DNA of 64,000 bases from Cryptomeria japonica (Eukaryota > Streptophyta > Pinopsida > Cupressales > Cupressaceae): positions 551,765,136 to 551,829,135 of the forward strand of contig NC_081413.1 in the NCBI RefSeq assembly GCF_030272615.1. Direction: 5' to 3'. Made by a program: the position numbers and the translations under genes. Under the pieces are notes generated by a model, which had not been told where the DNA came from, searched no databases, and worked only from the letters and a program-made list of their open reading frames with translations. Of this stretch, positions 12,021-23,700 are shown piece by piece. The stretch's first letter is position 1; the number at the start of each line of letters is the position of its first letter.

Positions 12021-15000
12021 GGTAGAGCCAAAAATTTATGACAGAGTCAAAAATTAGGCTTGTGGGAGGCATAATATATATGGAATATAACATGGAATAT
12101 AACATTTCCTCTTCTCTTTTCTCTTTTCTCTTTCTTATACTTTAAGTTATATTCCATATATACTTTCAGGATGTTTGAGAGGGGTTTCAGACCTCTAGGA
12201 GTTGTAATGCAAAATCTAGTTTTTGGAAGATCTTCCAAATTTCAGACTTAGACAAATTTCAGGGCATTTCAAGATCAGGATTGTAAAATTTGTAACCAAG
12301 ATCAGAATTTAGGCTTGTGTAAGCCCACACTAACACTTGATCACTGACTGTGTGCAGGTTCTAATATTTTTTGTGCAGGGGAAGGAGCAAGTTTAGAGGC
12401 TTTAAGTTTCTTTTTTTACTTTTTTTTTCAACAAAAATTGGTTAAAAAGAACTCACTCTCCTTTTTTGCACAAATTAAAATAAACCTCATCATTTCATTT
12501 GGATGCATAAAATGAACTTCATGCCTTCGTTTTTGGTGTTTTAAAAGAAAATTCATCTTTCTTTATTGCATGGTACAAAGAACAACAAAGCAAACCTTTC
12601 ATTCCTGCAAGTTAGGAAAAACACTTCATTTTGGAAGCTGTAAAAAAAGAACCAACAATCTTTACTTTGGCAAAAGTTTTAAAAAGAACCTCACCATCCT
12701 TTGGTGTTTAAAAGGATTCACTTCATTTTGCAAAGTAAAAGAACCTCATCTTCATTTTGTGCAAGGCAAAGAAGGAAAGTTTTCCCCTATCGACTTTAAT
12801 TTTGTTGACCAAAAATCACGATTTACCTTTGTTGACCAGGCTTGTTTTACAAAATTTTTGAAAATACACACTTTGCTATGAAAGGTTAAAAATAACATCA
12901 TGCTTGTTGGAGCAACATCTCCAAATAGAAGTTAGCAAATCATTGTCTTGAAGGCTAAAAAGAACAACTTGATTGCCTTGTCTCGAAAGTGGAAGGTATA
13001 TGCTCTCCCCATAACTGGGTGACCAAAAACCCAAACCACTCTTAAGCTTTCTGTACTTCAAGTATTTACATCCTTTAGCAGGCCTGCCTTCCCGAGGGGT
13101 TAAAAAACTCTTAAAGCCATTCTTTGGCCGGTGTGAAGGGAACGACCTAAGTGGGGAACGACTTTGAAGCCAAGTGTTCCAACCCACTATAATCAAAAGT
13201 GGAGGGTGACGAAAGTCCTTTTCAATGGTTGCGCACAACGATTAGCTTTCCCCCAGTATCCTCGAGATACGTAAAGCCTTTGTTCTAAAGGTTGGGAAGC
13301 CTCCTGAGGGAGTTTATCACTGACGGCCGAACGGGAAGCCTGATTACGAACTTTAGCATTAGAAACTTTGAGCTGAGTCAGTCGCCAAACATTGGTAATA
13401 TCATAGTGCAAGGGTGGGGAAGAATCCGCCCACAAGATTACTCACCATATATCTCCCAAGATAACTATTCAATTGTGAAGAAATTCACTTTGAGTTAATT
13501 TCTGGCAAAATGCAAAAAAACGGGCGCCCTCTAGGGGGTGACAAGGCTGTTTGAACTGACGGAGTATCGAGACTAGTGGGCTATGATATTGTCAATGACC
13601 TTTGAATAAAGAGTCTATCTGATGTGTCTTTTGTTGTAAATCAAACCAGTGATAACATCGAGGATTTGAACACATCCTCAAAAGAATATACACTCAATGT
13701 TTAGCATTAGGATGATCATTGTCTTCATGTGTGCTATGTATTCTTGTCACAAATGCTAAAATATCTTGCAAAGTATCCAACAATCAAACTCAAAAGTCAG
13801 TTCAAACAAGGAAAAATCATAAAGTGGAGAAGATTTCCATATCCAACAAAACATCTTTTGAGATGGCTATCAACATTTCAGCTATCTTTAGGAAAGACTT
13901 TCATCCAACAAGATTAGGGGAATACCAAACCAAGTAATCCTTTCTAGAAAAAAGTTTTCAAACTTCTTGAGTATCCTTTCAGGTCCAAACGCAATCAAAC
14001 GCAATCACAAGAAATCAAATCAAAACACCAGAGAAATCATTTCCAAATCAAACAAGTCAGTCTTAGAACAAAAGTTGTCAAATCCAAAACTAGCTAAAGA
14101 TAAGACTTTATCCTATCAAAATCAGGAATTATCATCACCTTGATCAAAAGGTCCATCATCTAAAGGATTCTATCAAACAACATACCAAGTTTAAACCTTA
14201 AGTTGTCAAATCAAGTTTCTATATCGGGAGACTTTATCCATATCATTTGACACACTTTGTCGTGAGAGGGCATCTAAACCTTCATTTGATAAAAGTAGAC
14301 TTAAGTTTTCAAACAAAGTATCTCAATCCAAACATCGAAGGAAACCAATGATCATTCGTGTATGACCACTCCTCATATTTTGAGATGAACAAGTCTTCAT
14401 CACAAAACTAAGTTAAAGAACAGACAACCTAGTCGTAAGACCCTTACCAAAAGGAGTAAATTTCTCTACATCAAACTATCAAAAACATCAACTTTTATCA
14501 TTCGTATGACCATTCATCATCAAACCGAGAAAAAGGAAACTCAGTCAAAGGAAATGAGTCCTAACATAAATCAAGATCACAATATCATGACTTCCCAATC
14601 TGGTCCCATTTTTTATCAAGATCCCACCTGTCAAGAATTTTATGATGATCCCCTAAAATTTTGGTATTCCATCCCCGATGATCCCCTTTCATCTCAGGAG
14701 CAAGGTCCCATTCAACATCCACCTCCTAAGCAAAATCATGATATCCTTCCATATCCTCCACTATTCTAATTCAAAATCAAGAGAAAAGCACAAACTCAAA
14801 TGATCCTACTCCAAGTCAAGATCAAGATCAAGGAATCTCTTCATCCTCCAAATCTATCTTAGGTCCTTTCATTCCACAATCGAATTCTCCATCCCTTCCA
14901 TCCATCTTGGGTCCTTACTTCCCTCCATCCACAAATCCATCACCTCAAATGATCCATAAGAAAGATCAATGAGGAGCACATCTTTGAAATTCTTTCAATC
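12021..15000 (+). other. element interior without a recognisable gene
   Basis: Only short unsupported frames are present. The least unlikely is 14506-14769 (87 codons; Gln/Pro-rich, containing YDDPLKFWYSIPDDP), which I would not call a gene. Phrases such as AAAGAACCTCA and TTTGCAAAG recur between 12400 and 12800. Confidence 0.6.
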
Positions 15001-15002
15001 CT

Positions 15003-15282
15003 CTATCTAAACTATCTTCATCATTCTTCCAAACTATCTTCTATCATTCTTCTAAACTATCTTCATCATTCTTCCAAACTATCTTCTATCATGTCTTATA
15101 CAGGTGGTATCCTTCTTGAAACCAGATGCTTGATCATCCATATCTTATACAGGTGGTATCCTTCTTGAAACCAGATGCTCAATCATCCATATCTTATACA
15201 GGTAGTATCATTTATTGAAACCAGATGCTCGATCATCCATGTCTTATACAGGAGGTGTCATACCTGAAACAAGACTTGCTCT
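15003..15282 (+). repeat. 50-bp tandem repeat
   Basis: TCTTATACAGGTGGTAT begins at about 15093, 15143, 15192 and 15242, a period of 49-50 bp, each followed by TTGAAACCAGATGCTCGATC. It is preceded by two copies of TTCATCATTCTTCCAAACTA. Confidence 0.9.
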
Positions 15283-15554
15283 CATTCCAATCAATCTAAT
15301 CAATCTTATCAAACCCATGCATGCCATCACTATCTACTCTTCTATCTTTCAAACAACATTCTTCTTTTTTCGAGAGATCATTCATGCTTTGTGTGCACGA
15401 ACGATCTCCCGAGGGGGCATTATCATATCAAATCTCAAAACAAATCCAATATCAGTTTCCACATCAACAAAAAGATATCAAAATCAAACTCACATCAACA
15501 ACATGAAACAAATTTGCTCATCTACATCAAGTTCAAAAACCTATCATTTCATAT

Positions 15555-15725
15555 CAACTTGTAACACAACTCAAGTTTTCAAAAACCATATCAAAACTTG
15601 TAAAACAACTCAAGTACCAAAATCACATAAACTTGTAAAACAATTCAAGTTTTCCCACCCATATCAGCTTGTAAAACAACTCAAGTTTCCAACCCATATC
15701 GGCTTGTAAAACAACTCAGGCTTTC
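15555..15725 (+). repeat. short tandem repeat, CTTGTAAAACAACTCAAG unit
   Basis: Five imperfect copies of CTTGTAAAACAACTCAAGTT, spaced 31-41 bp, near 15559, 15597, 15628, 15669 and 15706. Confidence 0.85.
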
Positions 15726-15881
15726 ATACACATTGAACTTGAAACAGACAACGCAAATACATCATTTTCTGATCAAAACAACAGCTTGATAATCTATACA
15801 TAACTTGAAATATCTCACATCAAAACAAGTTATACCGACACTCATATTGGACAACTACATAAAATCATGACAGCACGACAC

Positions 15882-16010
15882 AAATATCGAATCTGGGGCA
15901 TCACACATCAAATATCGAATCTGGGGCATCACCATCAAAATATCGAATCTGAGGCATCACACATCAAATCAAATCTGGTATCACACATCAAATCAAATTT
16001 GGGGCACAAC
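15882..16010 (+). repeat. 28-bp tandem repeat
   Basis: AAATATCGAATCTGGGGCAT occurs at about 15882, 15910 and 15938 (period 28), followed by two more degenerate copies. Confidence 0.88.
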
Positions 16011-16110
16011 TTACAAATCATAAGAGCGACACAACAAAAATTGCATTTAATCATAAATCATGATAGGACATCATTTTCTTTGAAATAACATGTGCACACA
16101 CGTCACTTCA

Positions 16111-16123
16111 AAGAGGAGCAAAA
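16111..16123 (+). other. polypurine tract
   Basis: AAGAGGAGCAAAA directly precedes the right LTR. It is the expected plus-strand primer site, with one interrupting pyrimidine. Confidence 0.65.
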
Positions 16124-17593
16124 TGTAGACGTATAAAAATGACCATATTTCTAAATGAATATTTTATGTTCATTTCCCTATTTAATTAAATCCAATTTAA
16201 TTAAATTATCCACATTCTTCTATTTTATTGAATAAATTATTCAATTTATTTAAATAAAATTCACTATAACCATTTAATGAATAAATCATTTTATTCAATT
16301 AAATCCCCCTAGCCACTTTTAATTAAATTCAAATTTAATTAAATAGTTATCCTAAATTGAATAAATCACATTTATTTAATTATAACCAAATTGAATTAAA
16401 TCATTTAATTCAATTAAATCCTATTATCCCCCCATCCACTTGCAAAATCCCAAACCCCTTCCTAATCCCTTCTAGAATCTTCTAATCGATTCTAATTAAC
16501 ATAACCCCCCTCTAAACTTTGTCACATCCCTAAGCAAAGGGAGGTCACTTCTCAAAATGGCCCAAAGTCTTGGATAACCATTGAAGGTTTTCAACCTTCA
16601 ACCACCGAAACCCTTAAAGTCTTTGAAAACCATTGAAGGCTTCCAACTTTCAACCACTTAATCCCCAAAGTCTCCAATAACCATTAATGGTTAATTCAAA
16701 CTCTCCCACATGGTTAAAACATTTGTTTTGACTCAACCTCTACCCAACCCAAAGGTCTTATCAGGCCATTAATGCTTTGACCATGATTATCTCTTAATCA
16801 TTTGCACAAAGGTTTATCCTTGGATTAAATCTTAATCCATTGGATAAACCTAATTTAGACTTGACTCTTAGCCTTTAGATAACCATGAGGTCTTCTCAGG
16901 CCTTTAATGCCTCCAACCTCTTCTCTCAACCCAATCCTATGTTGACACTTGTCACCATTTTATTGGTGCAAATTGTGCACATGGATCCCCAACTTTCAAG
17001 CTTGGCCCTTGATTAAAATTTTCAATCTTGACCATCCATTGCCCTGTTTGTGCTATAAATAGAGCTCTCATTCCTCCATTCTTAACAATCATCTTTCAAA
17101 TTTGAAGCATTACACTTATGCTCAAATTCTTTCAAGCTTTCTCATTTCATATATGCTCATCATTTAGCCTCTCTTTAAATCAGAAATTAGACTAAATATG
17201 CATGTTTAGAATAAGTTCTTTATCATTTTAGCTTAATCATAGATTAAATATATCATGCTAGGATAGTATTCATACTAATCTTGTCATCTTATCATTTAGA
17301 TTATTGCATTTAGCATCATACATAGCTTCACATCCATTTCATACTAAATTTAGCAAAAGCATCTCTCGTTCTCATATTTGCCATCCCTAAACCATTTTGC
17401 TCAGTGATCTAAGAGCAAAAATGTTGGTTTGAGGGACATTGTGAGATAGAGAACCATGGGACCCTCCTTGGGAAGCTGAGTAATACTACGTTACTCCATA
17501 GCTTGCATCAAGAAGTCCTGTGTGTGTGTGTGGACAAGTTTTTAACAATATTTTCACATATTAAGTTTTATTCGCCCACTTTTCCCGCATACA
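16124..17593 (+). repeat. 3' LTR (1,470 bp)
   Basis: It is almost identical to 9913-11383. Differences seen by eye include A/G at the seventh base of the element, CGATCC/GGATCC, and one missing T in GCATTTTAGCATC. It is followed by GGTAG, the target duplication. Confidence 0.93.
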
Positions 17594-17986
17594 GGTAGTT
17601 ACCGGATAAGTTATAAAACATCTTGTCATGGTAAATAGGAGAAAGTGTCAGCTGACACTATGTTAGAAGTGGCTCACTATTGTAGGTGCATCGAGTGCCT
17701 TCGATGGTCATTTTGTAGCCAATATTTTAAGTTTAAAGATGTCATTTTCATCTACATGTATTGATGAGGGATGGTGGACATTACAATTTGTAAAGAACCA
17801 ATGCTTCTTACACACTGCTGCCAATTTTTTAACACAATGTTTGTTAAGTATTGATGTATTCAAATACAAATTTTCTGTCACATGAAGTATTGATCTATAG
17901 TTGTTAGTTTTGTCTTTTCTGTAGTTTAATATTTCTTCAATCTCTTTGTTAGCTTCAAACTGTTATGCAAAATCATTATACAGATT
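17594..17986. other. flanking sequence, no gene
   Basis: This continues the sequence interrupted at 9912 once the LTR element is removed. No frame or repeat was recognised. Confidence 0.5.
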
Positions 17987-18758
17987 GACTAACACGCGTG
18001 TTAGTCGCGCATTTTACACCGTCGATTTTGCAATAAACGACTGTGATTGACTAACCTGTTGGACATGTCTATTCTAGCTCCAAAATGACAGTATGGATCC
18101 AGAATAGCTTTAGCCTTAAATGTTTAGTTTATCGATATAACTTACACCGATATCCCCGTAGGTGGTTTTATCTTAATTGGGGGTCGGAGTAGCCTTTTTC
18201 TATTCCTCCCGAAGTCCCCATGAGTCTCCGATGCACTTTTATACTTTATGCTTTCGAGTCCGTTTTATCAGTATAGGTAATATTGATGGTGTCGCCTTCC
18301 GATTCTCCGTGACATCATGGATCAGTATAACTATTTTTACCCTATCCCGATCTGGATGAAATGTGCACGCCTTTTATCCTTTCGTCCATCCGATAAGCGA
18401 AGCTACCCCGATGACCGTAAATGATTTCATCGGGTCATCGGGATGACGTCAAAGCTGCTAATCCAAGCTTCGTTAAGCTCTAAAACGTGAGTACAGATTG
18501 AGTAACACGCGTGTTAGTGGTCTATTTTACACCATCCATTTTGCAACCAACATTCTACGATTGACTAACCTGTCGCTAACGCGCGGCTATGATTGACTAA
18601 CCTATCACTAACATGGTGTACGAAAGGTTTGTTTTGGAGCTAGAATAGCTTCAGCCCAATGGGCATTTCATACAGTGTCTTAGCGATGGGTTAGTCAATC
18701 GCAACCACTAACTGCAGAATCGACGGTGTAAAATGCGCGACTAACACGCGTGTTAGTC
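17987..18758. repeat. inverted modules with a 20-bp palindrome; possible MITE or MULE terminal repeat
   Basis: The left end at 17987-18006 is GACTAACACGCGTGTTAGTC, a perfect palindrome, followed by GCGCATTTTACACCGTCGAT and, after about 60 bp, TCTATTCTAGCTCC. The same series in reverse runs from 18631 (GGAGCTAGAATAGC) to 18758 and ends in the same palindrome (18739-18758). The outer 120 bp are thus imperfect inverted repeats. A further partial copy in the left-hand orientation lies at 18500-18580. I found no matching 9-bp target duplication. Confidence 0.75.
18120..18370 (+). repeat. CGAT-rich dispersed repeat, partial copy
   Basis: The segment with ATCGATATAACTTACACCGA through TCGTCCATCC parallels part of 8370-8580 and 19250-19450. 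It lies between the inverted modules at 17987 and 18758. Confidence 0.7.
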
Positions 18759-18985
18759 AATACTGACTAGGTATCGGTATAGCAGACTGAGACCACTCCC
18801 GATAGCTGAAACATAGTCTGATATGTCCAGGTCATTGGCAGAGGTTGTGCTGATAGAGCTCGTAGAGTTTCTTCACACTGTTTCATCTATCAGATTTAAG
18901 CCAATGAGTATGAACAAAGGTCAAGTGAATTGGAGGCATATTTCAAATGGCTATGGCTATTGTAGCTCCAAAACAGACCTGTCAT
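18660..18985 (+). repeat. direct repeat, copy 1 (partner 20083-20410)
   Basis: About 325 bp, including the palindromic module and a following stretch with CCGATAGCTGAAACATA and AGTATGAACAAAGGTCAAGT, recurs about 1.4 kb downstream. Both copies end at GTAGCTCCAAAACAGA. Similar short frames in the two copies are a by-product of the duplication. Confidence 0.88.
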
Positions 18986-19179
18986 ATAGCTTAACTCTCC
19001 CCGATGCATTCGCCTTCGGTTTTATTTTACTTAACCCATCGGGTATCAACATAGTTGATTTTATGTCCCTCCAATGCCCCAATCATCTCAATATACCAAT
19101 CCGCATTCTGACTAAGTCCTCTGCGTTATCAATATAAATCACCCCGAAGAACTCCTAGCAACTCTCCATCCCCCTTAAT

Positions 19180-19765
19180 AGTCCTATTGGGACTCGGCAT
19201 AGCATAAAATTTCTTCTTCTGATATCTCGATGAGTCCTCACTTAATGTTTACTTTATCAGTATAATTTACACCGATATCCCTGCAAGCGCTTTTATCTTC
19301 ATCGGGGGTGAGAATAGTCTGTTTCTATTCCTCTCGAAGTCCCGATGACTCTTCGATGCACTTTTATGCTTTATGCTTCCGATTTTGTTTTATCGGTATA
19401 GGTAATACCAATGGTTCTGCCTTTCGATTCTCCATGTCATCGGGGATCGATCTAACTATTTTTTCACTATCTTGATATGGTCTTTTTCTCCGATGGGCCT
19501 GCCTTCGGTTCCCTTCATTCATCAGGTATCGGGATAGACTTTTCTTATTAATTTCGATCTCTCGATGCTATAACTCCATGATCTACATTGCCTTATCGTT
19601 ACAAGTTACACCTTTTGCCTCATCGAAAAAAGCTATCCCGATGGTATGAATTTTTCAAGAGCGCGCACCATGCTAAGTTTTTTTTAAGTGCCTCAATGAA
19701 TCCACCCTCTGATTTATCAGTACATGTTATGCCGATAATCCATCTTTTGCTTGCCACTGTTGTTT
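19180..19765 (+). repeat. CGAT-rich dispersed repeat, copy 2
   Basis: It is collinear with 8286-8945, from TCCTATTGGGACTCGGCATA to the segment ending CATCTTTTGCTTGCC. Many differences show that this is an old family. Confidence 0.75.
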
Positions 19766-20082
19766 CATCGAGACTACTTATGCCGATAATTAAAATTTTA
19801 CAATTTTGAACAAATGAGCCATCCACCTTGAATATTAGTGTTCCCAACTATCCCACAGGGTCTGATACATACTAGAAAACAATCTCCCCGATGATGTATG
19901 TTATCCTGATGAGTCTTCTTCCTTTCTTAAATGGAACTACTTTATTGGAGAAAGTCTTTCTGAAAGAGTAACCTTCTTTATTTGGTGCATCGGGTATCAG
20001 GGTAACATAAATTAGGACCTCTCGACAATGTACGCATGTTAGTCAATCCGTAGTGACATTTTTGAGCCAGATTAGATGTGTA

Positions 20083-20410
20083 ATGGACCTTTCGTACAAC
20101 GTTTTAGTGACAGGTTAGTCAATCACAACCACTAATTGCAAAATCGACGGTATAAAACACGCGAATAACACGTGTGTTAGTCAAGACTCATCAGGTATCG
20201 GTATAGTAGACTGAGACCGCTCCCGATAGCTGAAACATACTCCGATATGTCGAGGTCATCGGCAGAGGTTGTGCCAATAGAGCTCGCAGATTTTCTTCAC
20301 ACTGTTTCATTAGTCAGATTTAAACCGATGAGTATGAACAAAGGTCAAGTGAATTGGAGGCATATTTCAAATGGCCTCGGCTATTGTAGCTCCAAAACAG
20401 ATCTGTCGAA
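20083..20410 (+). repeat. direct repeat, copy 2 (partner 18660-18985)
   Basis: It starts in TTTCGTACAACGTTTTAGTG, continues through a mutated palindrome (AATAACACGTGTGTTAGTC), and ends in GCTATTGTAGCTCCAAAACA. The following MULE coding region begins about 340 bp later. Confidence 0.88.
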
Positions 20411-20755
20411 CACTCAACATATCACTCAACATTCCCTTCAATATGTTGAAGTGATGCTTTTTCATGAAGATACTACAACATATCACCTGTACATACAATC
20501 CACCAGTAAATGCTCTTATGATGATACTAAAAGTGTCCATATATAGCACAAAACTATTTTGTAAAAATATGTGCTAACAGGATGAAGGTCTAACAGTAAA
20601 GTAGCTTTGGTCATTTGTGTGAAGCGACCAATATCATGGCAAACACATTTGACATCAACCAATATCTCAAAACAGTATCACACTCAAGATATCATCACTA
20701 TGGCTGTTTACTGTTTATGACATCTCTTTCTTTCTCCGATATGTGCAGGACTAGA

Positions 20756-23700
20756 ATGGGAAAACACCAGAAATGGCATGACTTTATGGTATTGGAAGTT
20801 CAAGATGGTGGTGAAGGTTTGTGTCATTTCTGTTCAAGGGATATTCAGTGGATGCCAATCTGTGTTAAAAATGATTCAAAGATAGACCTATGTGCAGCAA
20901 TTCCACTGGGTAGATTGGATACATTCATCAGAGGGGAATCATTGCACGAAGGTGTTGAAACCCAATTCCTCCGAAAGCAGCACACTGAGCATGATAGTGT
21001 TGTGCACAACATGCATACAACAAAGATGTATAGCCAGTTTGTAGACACATTCTTTCCTATTCTTTGTCTATGTTTAATGACATTATGATTGTTGTTGATA
21101 ATAGGAGAGTTGTTTTTGAAGGTATTGTTGTTCATATGGACCAGAAGACAATAGGAAGAAGTTGCCAAATAAGAAGTGTGCATGGACATATCAGAAAAAA
21201 AGAGGTTGTACATGCCACTTCATTGTTAAGGTGTAATATGGTAGGCCAGATGTGGCCATCTTGATATTGAAGCAACCGTTGCATGTAGACAAGAATGGTT
21301 AAGCTTGTCATGGCATCGATGATACCAGCAATGAGCTGCGCTCTCAATTTGCACCAAACCTTTCCGATGAATGCAAAACATATATAGAGAGGTTGTTGCT
21401 GGTGGATGTAAGCGTTGATGCTATTGTGGACAGACATCTTGATGATCCCATTTTTCATGACATGTTGAAGAAGAGAGATTCATTCGTGGCACGCAAGGAT
21501 GTTATCAACGTGGCGACGAGAATTGGTTCTATTCAATCACGAAAGCATGTGCACAATGCCACTAGCATCTTAGAATGGAAAAAATAGGGTGAGGCAAATT
21601 TCTTTTTTTTCCAATAGCCACAAGGTGCCAACAGACCTTTTATTATGGGAACACAAATGGCTTGGATGCTTGACATGATGGTATGATTTTCGCATGACTC
21701 AATCATCTCAATGGATTCGACATTCGTAACAAACAAATATGGGGTAAGTCTCTTTGAACTTAACCTGTTTTCATGCAGCCCATTTGATTTGTGGATGGTC
21801 ATGATCTTCCTGTTTGTTGTTTAAAATAGTATCAATTGTATTTGTGTCTCATCTTCGATGAGCAACAATCGGGGGTGCCTGTTGCATGGGCTTTGACATC
21901 AAGGAACAAGATCGAGGATATCTAGGTGTGGTTGATGGAGTTGCGAAGACGCGGAAAGGGAAAGAGGTATGATTGGAGGATCAATGCATTTATCATGGAT
22001 GATGTGAGTGTAGAGATTCAAGCGATAGAGTAAATGCAAGAGTGGTATTTTGTCTACATGAAATCAAACATTATGATACGTTGCTCTACATTTTATTTCA
22101 AATGACCATGCTCTCGGCTCAGCCCAATTAAACGTTTTGTTCATAACATAACTATTTTTGAATGTCATGTCATACTTTGTATTTGGCACGTGCGTTGAGC
22201 GTGGTTGAAGAATGTGTACAAGTATGCAACAAAGGAAAGAGCAATGGACATTTTTCACCATCTAGGGGTGATAATAATGGCAATGCATGAAAGTGAAGAG
22301 AGCACTGTGGAAGAGCTACACACTTTCTTTGCCGAATTTAGTGATCAGCCATGTTTTCTAGAGTACTTCTACAACACATGGTGTCAAGGAGAAGGCCGTA
22401 TCGATGAGTTCGACATTACATTTGAGTGGTGGCTTTATGACTTGTTACCCATTTTGGTTGTCGTTTGGTAGTTGACATCCTACTCCTATTTTTTATTTCT
22501 TTATTTCAATTTTGTTTTTCTTTGGCCAGCTATGTGGGCAAAAAACTTCAAGAATTTCGCTCATGCTAACCAGGACACAAATAATGTCATTGAATCATAC
22601 CATGGTAAATTGAAGTCACTGCACCTAAGAGATGATAAAAAGACATGCTCGAGGAGGATGGACAATTTGTATTTTATACTTGTGTATAAAGTGGAACCAT
22701 TATACCAGCATAAGCGAGAATTGCAACATTTTGGATTTATCAAAAACTACAGGTTGACACATTTGCAAACTAGTATGGAGAGGGCAAAGGCAATTCCTGA
22801 TGCCGATTGTGTTCTAGATGACACTACTTCAAGTTGGTACTGGGTGAAAATGATGAATACTAAGAGGGGGGGTGAATTAGTATACCAAAAAATACTGAAC
22901 TTAAACTCTTAAACAATTTAATAGTTAATCGGTATAATAGATTTACTAACAAACCGGTTAAGACAAAAGCAAACCAAACAACAAATAAAGCATTCACCCA
23001 CAAGAGCACAATCACCATAACACAAGAGTTTTTGACGTGGAAATCCAAATGGGAAAAACCACGGTGAGCAGAAACTCACAAGTAACTATCTACAGAATAG
23101 AAACCAGACCCGTTAAGGTTAGACCAATCAAGGTCATACAATGTTCTTCACTAGAACAGATCCTGTCAGGAATCTAGATCTCTATTAGGAGATAAGTCCT
23201 GTTAAAGACTACCTTGTGAGAGGATTTCAGATTCACAGTTGTGAACCATCTTGTTAGAGGATTTACAAAGGCTTTTCTAGGCCTACCCAGTTAAGGGTTT
23301 GAAACTTGTCGAAGATGTGAGTAATCAACAAGTGAGTGATCTAGATACTAGCACAGTATGCTTGGTTAGATCCTTGATAGCTCATTGTTAATGCACATTT
23401 AGCATTACTTCAGTCTTCAATATCTCCACACTCTGTTTCTTCACATAGACCTAATCTTCTCTTCTATAATCGCACATACAAAACCCTCATGTACTAAAAA
23501 GCCTAGACATGATGTCCTTATAAAGGAGTCTGATTTCATGTCGGTCCAATAGGATTACATTACAAGTTCCTAGGTTCAGTGCATCTAGACACATTTGGTA
23601 ACACGACACAAAATCACCACCAAAGTGTCGGTGGCTGATAACTCATCACAAAAATACCAGTTGGTAACTCATCACAGAGTAATACCGGTTCATTACCGAT

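Larger units (their letters stand above)
9913..17593 (+). mobile_element. complete non-coding LTR retrotransposon (LARD type), 7,681 bp
   Basis: Two long direct repeats, 9913-11383 and 16124-17593, each begin TGTAGAC and end GCATACA. The element is flanked by an exact 5-bp duplication GGTAG (9908-9912 and 17594-17598). A PBS-like TGGCGCCCACCGTGGGGC follows the left LTR and a purine-rich tract precedes the right one, giving plus orientation. The LTRs differ at about 11 substitutions and one single-base indel by eye, so the insertion is recent. The 4.7-kb interior has no Gag or Pol motif and no long frame, only arrays of short tandem repeats. It must have used proteins supplied in trans, probably from a Ty3/gypsy element judging by the PBS. 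Confidence 0.93.

Noticed and set aside
12876..13498. Overlapping frames on both strands in the non-coding LTR element
   Set aside because: No known motif, frames are mutually overlapping, and the element interior is otherwise non-coding.
18823..19137. Frame similar to one at 20247-20546
   Set aside because: The similarity comes from the 325-bp direct repeat; composition and lack of a homologue do not support a gene.
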